Source: JBMNQH01 sp050944035
GTDB taxonomy: Bacteria; Bacillota; Clostridia; Oscillospirales; Oscillospiraceae
Assembly: GCA_050944035.1 (NCBI GenBank)
Contig: JBMNQH010000010.1
Span: 25,562-89,561 of the forward strand
Direction: 5' to 3'
DNA length: 64,000 nt
A program made the position numbers and the translations under genes. Positions 59,112 through 64,000 of this stretch are shown one piece after another. The notes below the pieces were generated by a model that did no database searches, was not told the origin of the DNA, and was given only the letters and a program-made list of their open reading frames with translations. Every line of letters starts with the position of its first letter. The first letter of the stretch is position 1.

Positions 59112-60266
59112 ATGAAAATTCGTATCCCTAATTATTACACGTCCTTTCGCTGCGCGGCTGTGGAGTGCTCAGATCCCTGCTGCTCCTGTTGGGAGGTTGT
59201 GACCGATGAAGCGTCACGGGAATTTTATAAAACAGTGGAAGGGCCGCTTGGGGAAAAGCTGCGCTCCTCTATGTATGTGGATCAGGACGGCGATACCTGC
59301 TTCCGTCTTCAGGATGGAAAGTGCCCCTTCTTTTTAGACAATCATCTCTGTGAGATCCAGAAGGATCTCGGGGAAGCTGCACTTTGCAATACCTGTGATA
59401 TGTACCCGCGCTTTGATGAAGTCTATGGAAACTTGGAGGAGATGGGGCTTTGCCTCTCCTGTCCTGAAGCTGCACACCTAATTCTTGGCAAAGAAGAAAA
59501 AGTGGAGTTTATCCTGTTCGATAACGGAGAGGACAACACAGAATTTGCAGAAGATTTCGATGGTGAATTGCTGGTCTATCTCATCCGTGCGCGGGAAATG
59601 GCCATCGACATTCTTCAGGATCGCACGTTCCCGATCGACAAGCGCATTGCCATGTTCCTGCAATTTACCGACGAAGTGCAAAAGCTGATTGATAAAGAGA
59701 CACTGGAACTGATTCCAAAGCTTTTAAAGGAATATGAAAAGCCTTATACCCGGAAGGTTTTATCCGACAGTTATGAGTCGCTCCGCGGGCGCTGGATTGA
59801 CAAGCGCGAAATCCTTGATGACTACTTCAGGCTTTACAGCAAGGAACTGGAAGTGCTGAATCCAGAGTGGAAAGCGGTCATGCATCGTCTTTGTGACTTT
59901 ATTGATGAGTCTTTTCATGGAAAGCGAATCAGTGCATTTTTAGAGTTCTACCGTGAAAAAGAATATCAATTTGAAAATCTGATGGTCTATTTTGTCTATC
60001 GATATTTTTTGCAAAGCATTTGTGACGGTGAACTCTGTGTCCGCGCCAGGTTTGCGGTCTTAAGCTACCTGATTATTCGCGAACTGGATGTTTTCTATTG
60101 GAGTGAGCAAAATCATGAGCTTTCGGAAACGCAGCAAATCGATCTGATGCACCGTTATGCGCGGGAAATCGAACACTCTCAGGAAAATCTGGATATTCTT
60201 CTTCAGGCGTTTCTGGAGCGGGAAGAATTTGCGCAGGAAGCACTGATTTCTGTTTTAATCAATTGA
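59112..60266 (+). CDS. FliB-like flagellin lysine-N-methylase family protein
   Basis: 384 residues with an N-terminal Cys-cluster domain: FRCAAVECSDPCCSCWEV, DGKCPFFLDNHLCEIQKDLG, CNTCDMYPR and LCLSCPEAA, of the CxxxCxxCC type that binds a metal or Fe-S centre. The C-terminal half is helical. Annotated FliB relatives methylate flagellin Lys, but no flagellar genes are here, so the substrate is open. ATG 59112 after GAGGT; a GTG four codons earlier is possible. Confidence 0.8.
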   Translation: MKIRIPNYYTSFRCAAVECSDPCCSCWEVVTDEASREFYKTVEGPLGEKLRSSMYVDQDGDTCFRLQDGKCPFFLDNHLCEIQKDLGEAALCNTCDMYPRFDEVYGNLEEMGLCLSCPEAAHLILGKEEKVEFILFDNGEDNTEFAEDFDGELLVYLIRAREMAIDILQDRTFPIDKRIAMFLQFTDEVQKLIDKETLELIPKLLKEYEKPYTRKVLSDSYESLRGRWIDKREILDDYFRLYSKELEVLNPEWKAVMHRLCDFIDESFHGKRISAFLEFYREKEYQFENLMVYFVYRYFLQSICDGELCVRARFAVLSYLIIRELDVFYWSEQNHELSETQQIDLMHRYAREIEHSQENLDILLQAFLEREEFAQEALISVLIN

Positions 60267-60281
60267 TTCCTTTTATATCAT

Positions 60282-60333
60282 CTTATAAAGAAACATGGCA
60301 ACGAGAATTCTCGTTGCCATGTTTCTTTATAAG
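60282..60333. terminator. Perfect 52-nt palindrome, bidirectional terminator
   Basis: 26 bases are followed by their exact reverse complement without a loop, centred on GAATTC at 60305-60310, between two convergent genes and ending 1 base before the MBL stop codon. Folds into an almost 24-bp hairpin on either strand. Confidence 0.85.
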
Positions 60334-60334
60334 A

Positions 60335-61147
60335 CTATAAAACAATCTCCATTCCTGCATAAAACTGCTGAACACGGTCTCCCAATTTCTTCCGTAAGAT
60401 CTCTAACGCCCTATCACCAGTACAATGTCCGGTATAAATCGTTTCGATTCCTGTTTTTTGAATTCTGTCCGCGAGCGCATGTACTTCTTCATCGGAGGAC
60501 CGATAGAGATGAAAACCACCAATCAGCGCATATAACTTCTGATCTGGAAATGTTTTCATCACTTCTAAAATGATGTTGTCCGCCCCGCCATGAGAACAGC
60601 TGTTAAAGATTATCAGACCTCTTTCCGTATTTATTACAAGACTCTGTTCATGGGAAAAGCAGTCCGGATACTGTCTCCCGTTTTTCTTGATATACATCCC
60701 CGCTTTTTTACCAATCAGCTCCAAACCGGGCGTCTTATGCGGAACCAATGTTACACCGGGTATGATTTCATAATCTCCATCTACATAAACAATCCGATCG
60801 GAGTAGCGTGTAAGGTTACCTTTTTGAATCCCAATATACTTGGAAAAAATCCATCTTTTACCGTAGCAGTTCTCTGCACAGCCTCTTCTTAAGTAAAACT
60901 TTGCTTGCGCATTCCGCTGAAAGAAGGCAGCCAAGCCATCCGCATGGTCATAATGCGCATGAGATAGAACGCCAAACTCTGCTCTCTCAATGTCCAACTT
61001 CATCGCATCTGCATTCTCTATAAATGCCCCAGTTGCTCCAGTGTCCAACAGAAAGGAGTGTCCGTTGTGTTCGATCCATGCAGCAAGTCCCCATTCGGAA
61101 GCGAATTCATTCTTTGTAATGTTATCAATCAGTATTCTGGCAAGCAT
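60335..61147 (-). CDS. MBL-fold metallo-hydrolase
   Basis: 270 residues with the metallo-beta-lactamase metal motif HAHYDHADG near 62-70, further ligand His in CSHGG, and TGHCTGDRA toward the C-terminus. Resembles the family that includes archaeal and clostridial phosphoribosyl/DHPS-type hydrolases; the substrate is unknown. SD AAGGAG; 22 bases downstream of the XRE membrane regulator, so in one operon. Confidence 0.87.
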   Translation of the reverse strand: MLARILIDNITKNEFASEWGLAAWIEHNGHSFLLDTGATGAFIENADAMKLDIERAEFGVLSHAHYDHADGLAAFFQRNAQAKFYLRRGCAENCYGKRWIFSKYIGIQKGNLTRYSDRIVYVDGDYEIIPGVTLVPHKTPGLELIGKKAGMYIKKNGRQYPDCFSHEQSLVINTERGLIIFNSCSHGGADNIILEVMKTFPDQKLYALIGGFHLYRSSDEEVHALADRIQKTGIETIYTGHCTGDRALEILRKKLGDRVQQFYAGMEIVL

Positions 61148-61169
61148 TGTTTTCTCCTTACTTTGGTTA

Positions 61170-62168
61170 TTATAATGCTTTGTTTTGTCTCGACTTTACA
61201 ATCGCGGTCAAAATCCCGTAGAGTGCCGCAAACAGGACACCTGCGACCGGCCAAATAATCCAGGAAATGTCCCAGTTATTGAAATAAAAGCTGATCCCCA
61301 AATAGATCGCGGTAACAGCGCACCAATATACGCCTGGAAAGAAATCTGTCTTTTTTCCAAGCTCCTTTTTTTCTTTTGTATACTCTCCTTCTTGCAGCAA
61401 CTTTTCATAGCTGCCATAGATACTACCAGACTGCACAAACAAGTACACTCCACATGCTATCATAAAGAGCAGCAAACCCGTACAGCAAATATAGACAAAG
61501 TCTCCTGCATCCAGACCCGCCGCAAGCAAAAGCGGAACAATGCCCATAATACACAGCACGACGCCCGCTACGATACTTTTTTGATAAGTTTGCGCATACG
61601 ATTCTCTCTTCATCTCCACAATTCCCTGAACCCCATATTGCAGGGACAACGGCTCTTTCTCAAAATACGCATATTTTGAGAGCTGCATACCACTTGAGAT
61701 CAGAATGGAAACACCGGTTGCAATCATAAGAAGTAAAATCGCTGTCCCAACTCCACCCGCCATATTTTCTGTAATCGTACCATAATATTCAGACCATCCT
61801 CCAAGCAAAATCAAACAGATCGGAGAACAGATACAGAGCGAAACGGCAAATGCGATTCTTCTGGAAAAGCGTTGTGTTAACTCCATAAAGTTATTTGCCT
61901 CATCTAGCGAGATACTGCGGCCAGTTCCTTCCACATGGTCATCGTTAGACTCAGAAAGGACAGGCTCTTCCAGTTCATCTTTCAAAAGATAGTCGGTACT
62001 GACCCCAAAGATTGTACTCAATTTGATGATCTTATCCAAATCCGGAATCGACGCGCCAGATTCCCATTTTGATACAGACTGCCGCGAAACAGACAACTGT
62101 TCTGCCAGCTCCTCTTGCGACCACGTATTATGTTTTCGCAGCATAATAATTTTTTCAGCTAAAATCAT
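61170..62168 (-). CDS. XRE-family regulator with C-terminal membrane domain
   Basis: 332 residues: an N-terminal helix-turn-helix (residues 1-65: KIIMLRKHNTWSQEELAEQL, VSRQSVSKWESGASIPDLDK), an acidic linker, then about six hydrophobic helices (IAFAVSLCICSPICLILLGG, GTAILLLMIATGVSILISSG, IVAGVVLCIMGIVPLLLAAG and others). A DNA-binding domain tethered to the membrane; common in Clostridia, usually of unknown signal. ATG 62168 after AAAGG; a TTG three codons earlier is possible. An inverted repeat lies upstream. Confidence 0.85.
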   Translation of the reverse strand: MILAEKIIMLRKHNTWSQEELAEQLSVSRQSVSKWESGASIPDLDKIIKLSTIFGVSTDYLLKDELEEPVLSESNDDHVEGTGRSISLDEANNFMELTQRFSRRIAFAVSLCICSPICLILLGGWSEYYGTITENMAGGVGTAILLLMIATGVSILISSGMQLSKYAYFEKEPLSLQYGVQGIVEMKRESYAQTYQKSIVAGVVLCIMGIVPLLLAAGLDAGDFVYICCTGLLLFMIACGVYLFVQSGSIYGSYEKLLQEGEYTKEKKELGKKTDFFPGVYWCAVTAIYLGISFYFNNWDISWIIWPVAGVLFAALYGILTAIVKSRQNKAL

Positions 62169-62243
62169 GGTATTCAACCTTTCCTCAAATTTGCTTATGA
62201 TTCCATTCTTGAAATCACTACCGGAATCTTAGCAAAAGTCGCT

Positions 62244-62280
62244 GTTGACAACCACCAAGTGCGCTAGGAAATTTGTCAAC
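62244..62280. promoter_or_regulatory. Inverted repeat upstream of the XRE-membrane gene
   Basis: GTTGACAA (62244-62251) and TTGTCAAC (62273-62280), perfect 8-bp arms 21 bases apart, in the XRE upstream region. Candidate operator; each arm also contains a -35-like TTGACA or TTGTCA. Confidence 0.45.
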
Positions 62281-62334
62281 TGATGGTTGCAATATGATTT
62301 TATCACAGTCTCACCCGTTTGACTATCACTAAGC

Positions 62335-62372
62335 AAAAAACAGGAACACTTGAACAAGTGTTCCTGTTTTCC
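62335..62372. terminator. Terminator after the flavin-barrel gene
   Basis: 16-bp stem (CAGGAACACTTG with CAAGTGTTCCTG plus AAAA/TTTT), 2-base loop; functional on either strand. Confidence 0.85.
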
Positions 62373-62388
62373 TGTTTTCGGAGCCCAG

Positions 62389-62859
62389 TTATTCTGCGCG
62401 GTGTTTTGCAACAAGGTCTGCGACAAAAAGCTGATATATGGGGATTCCTTCAATGCCCGCAGCACCGCCCGTATAATGCTTTCCACTCTGATGCTGCGTA
62501 ATCAGATCCATCGCCTTCAGGCGAACTTCCGGATCCTCAATTGGCTCAATAAATCCATTACCACGGATACTGGAATAAACATAGCCGTCGATCAATGGAT
62601 CCCCGCTATCAATGGATTGATAGTTACCATCCAGTTCAAAGACAACCGGAATATTCTCTTCTATGATCTTCAAGCCTTCGGCGTCATGCACACCCAAAAA
62701 GTAGAAAGAAAACGAATATCGGTCAAGGTCAAATCCAAAATTCATTGTGAACATCCGCGGTCTCTCGCCGTCAAACATGGCAACATGGCAAAGTTTGCAG
62801 GCATCAATGACATCGATTACCTCGTAAAGATCTGTAATAATATGGTTGGTTCGTTGCAT
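62389..62859 (-). CDS. Pyridoxamine 5'-phosphate oxidase-family flavin-binding protein
   Basis: 156 residues of FMN split-barrel type (NimA-like): VIDACKLCHVAMFDGERPRM, YSFSFYFLGVHDAEGLKIIE, VFELDG, GYVYSSIRGNG, and HQSGKHYTGG toward the end. Probably an FMN- or F420-dependent reductase/oxidase or resistance-type protein; the reaction is unknown. ATG 62859 follows AGGAG; the longer frame extends into the promoter. Confidence 0.82.
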   Translation of the reverse strand: MQRTNHIITDLYEVIDVIDACKLCHVAMFDGERPRMFTMNFGFDLDRYSFSFYFLGVHDAEGLKIIEENIPVVFELDGNYQSIDSGDPLIDGYVYSSIRGNGFIEPIEDPEVRLKAMDLITQHQSGKHYTGGAAGIEGIPIYQLFVADLVAKHRAE

Positions 62860-62898
62860 GGAGAACTCCTTCCCTTTCAACAATACAAGAATGTCTTT

Positions 62899-62927
62899 AT
62901 TATAACAAATCGAAGTGCTTATGACAA
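62899..62927 (-). promoter_or_regulatory. Promoter of the flavin-barrel gene
   Basis: TTGTCA (62927-62922), 17-base spacer, TATAAT (62904-62899). Confidence 0.82.
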
Positions 62928-62962
62928 CCGCTGACAAAAAATTTATAGCATATGTTTAAAAT

Positions 62963-63853
62963 TTACAGGAGGAGAAGATTCAAAAGACCGATGACAAAGC
63001 CAATCAATGCACCAAGACGAACAATAGCATCCAACTCGTTTTTCATGACAGAAAGCACAAGCTCTTCCAGTTCCTCTACTCTCATCTCCGTCATTTTTTG
63101 CTCCACAATGGAAACAATATCAAAACTTTTTAGAATTGAATCCAGCTGTTCAGCAATCAGCCTGTCATAAAGCTGTGCAACAAATTCCCCAATCGCAGCA
63201 CGTTCCAGACCGATTTTCTGTATCAAGGCAACCGTGCTGCTCTCGCCCGCTTTCATCAACTCTTTATGGATTGCAGGCCGCAGAATCTTATCCTGGTTTT
63301 CCAGAACGGCATTTCGGAAGCGCTCCCCAATTGGACCAGCAAAAGACTGGATCAATTCATCCGTAAGGAACATTGCAAGCATTGTACCCTCTACTGCTTC
63401 CCGAATGGCGTCTCCTCCCTCCATAGCGAGGATCCCGCCAATATCAATGTCTGCCAATGCATCGGCAATTTTCCCGCAAAGTATATTCTCCGTGTTTTCC
63501 AGCAGCATTTTCCCCTGATCGGAAGGTATTACATCATTCAGAAGATCACAGATTTTGGCATCGCTGCAAATTGCATTCGTAATCTCTTCAATCGCCTTTT
63601 CTCTTGCTTCCCCGCCGGAAAGTGCGGCTCGAAGATCTTCTCCGGTTAAAAGTGTGTTACCGACAGCCATACCAATCGCATGAGCCAATGCCTGTTTTCT
63701 ACGTGGAATAATTCCCGGGGTAAATGGCAAGGTGACGCGTCCAACCTTCACAGGATAAAGTGGCCGAAACAGCATTTTTACGGCAATATAGTTGGTTCCG
63801 TATCCAATGAGTGCTCCAATTAACGGACCAGCAAGAACCTTTAGAAGTTGCAT
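62963..63853 (-). CDS. DUF445 family membrane-associated protein (YheB-like)
   Basis: 296 residues with hydrophobic helices at both ends (LAGPLIGALIGYGTNYIAVKMLF; IVRLGALIGFVIGLLNLLLL) and the DUF445 signature FTPGIIPRRKQALAHAIGMAVGNTLL. The middle is helical and repetitive (SDQGKMLLENTENILCGK). In B. subtilis such proteins are linked to the sporulating cell membrane; function unproven. No canonical SD is clear before ATG 63853. Confidence 0.87.
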   Translation of the reverse strand: MQLLKVLAGPLIGALIGYGTNYIAVKMLFRPLYPVKVGRVTLPFTPGIIPRRKQALAHAIGMAVGNTLLTGEDLRAALSGGEAREKAIEEITNAICSDAKICDLLNDVIPSDQGKMLLENTENILCGKIADALADIDIGGILAMEGGDAIREAVEGTMLAMFLTDELIQSFAGPIGERFRNAVLENQDKILRPAIHKELMKAGESSTVALIQKIGLERAAIGEFVAQLYDRLIAEQLDSILKSFDIVSIVEQKMTEMRVEELEELVLSVMKNELDAIVRLGALIGFVIGLLNLLLL

Positions 63854-63896
63854 AACATCTCATCTCCATTGTGTAATTCTACAGAATATGTGCAAT

Positions 63897-63925
63897 ATTT
63901 TATCGCAAATCTTAAATACCGTCAA
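63897..63925 (-). promoter_or_regulatory. Promoter of the DUF445 gene
   Basis: TTGACG (63925-63920), 17-base spacer, TAAAAT (63902-63897), about 43 bases upstream. 63926-64000 holds nothing I can support. Confidence 0.7.
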
Positions 63926-64000
63926 GAAATGACCGAGATTTCGCAACGAAATTCTTTTTCTTTCCTTCTTTATTAAAATTTTGTAATATTTGCACAAAAT

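Noticed and set aside
1..64000. CRISPR arrays, rRNA or tRNA genes, intact IS elements
   Set aside because: None seen: no regularly spaced repeats, no cloverleaf-like conserved tRNA blocks and no transposase genes. A tRNAscan and CRISPR search would settle weak cases.

Overview
The window is a chromosomal stretch from a low-to-mid GC, spore-forming anaerobic Firmicute, most likely a gut-type Clostridia (order Oscillospirales is my best guess, by inference). Evidence: spoIVA, a CwlD-type cortex amidase and a SigH homologue show sporulation. Ferredoxin-linked indolepyruvate oxidoreductase and a 4Fe-4S aldo/keto reductase suggest anaerobiosis. Promoters are sigma-A type, SD sites are strong, and TTG/GTG starts are frequent.

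Layout. (1) 1-8222, minus strand: an aromatic amino acid operon aroF-tyrA-aroB-aroA-aroC-pheA-aroEK-aroQ, mostly coupled by 4-base ATGA-type overlaps. It makes chorismate, then the Phe and Tyr precursors. It is preceded by a classical ribosome-mediated attenuator: a 19-residue leader peptide with the run FYFYFYY, and mutually exclusive 1:2, 2:3 and 3:4 stems. (2) 8341-10577, plus strand: two alkyltransferase-family genes, an acyl-CoA thioesterase and an HD hydrolase. (3) 10656-27850: a more A+T-rich, partly decayed genomic island. Its intact cargo, one long minus-strand operon, is a type I restriction-modification system (hsdM, hsdS, hsdR), a small Cys-rich protein and a 2688-residue DUF4011/helicase/Vsr-like nuclease/DUF3320/DUF4357 protein. 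A Snf2-type helicase and an XRE regulator in the operon are broken. An excisionase without integrase, a mobilisation-protein stub, AGGTGGCAG repeats and pieces of a low-molecular-weight tyrosine phosphatase gene mark the ends. (4) 27985-30416: citrate synthase between two MarR regulators. (5) 30655-42069: glmS, ruvCAB, glmM, sigH, a zinc-ribbon protein, a DUF1858 protein, trmK/nif3, a YcxB-like protein, an Fe-S aldo/keto reductase and an inositol-phosphatase family enzyme. (6) 42073-47149: a PAP2 phosphatase, then a T-box riboswitch whose specifier reads best as UGG (Trp), controlling iorA-iorB-paaK. (7) 47245-64000: MATE transporter, aspartokinase, spoIVA, an aminotransferase, cwlD-radA-DUF6873, a Cu/Zn-SOD-like protein, a ThiW-like transporter with a hairpin leader, mutY, a FliB-like protein, an MBL hydrolase with an XRE membrane regulator, a flavin split-barrel protein and a DUF445 protein.

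How it fits together. Two independent RNA switches govern aromatic amino acid supply. A Phe/Tyr-codon attenuator acts on de novo synthesis. A probable tRNA-Trp T-box acts on an aryl-CoA ligase/indolepyruvate oxidoreductase set, which would make biosynthetic sense if the oxidoreductase runs reductively (indoleacetate to indolepyruvate to Trp). The defence island is a separate acquisition that has lost mobility but kept its main nuclease genes intact.
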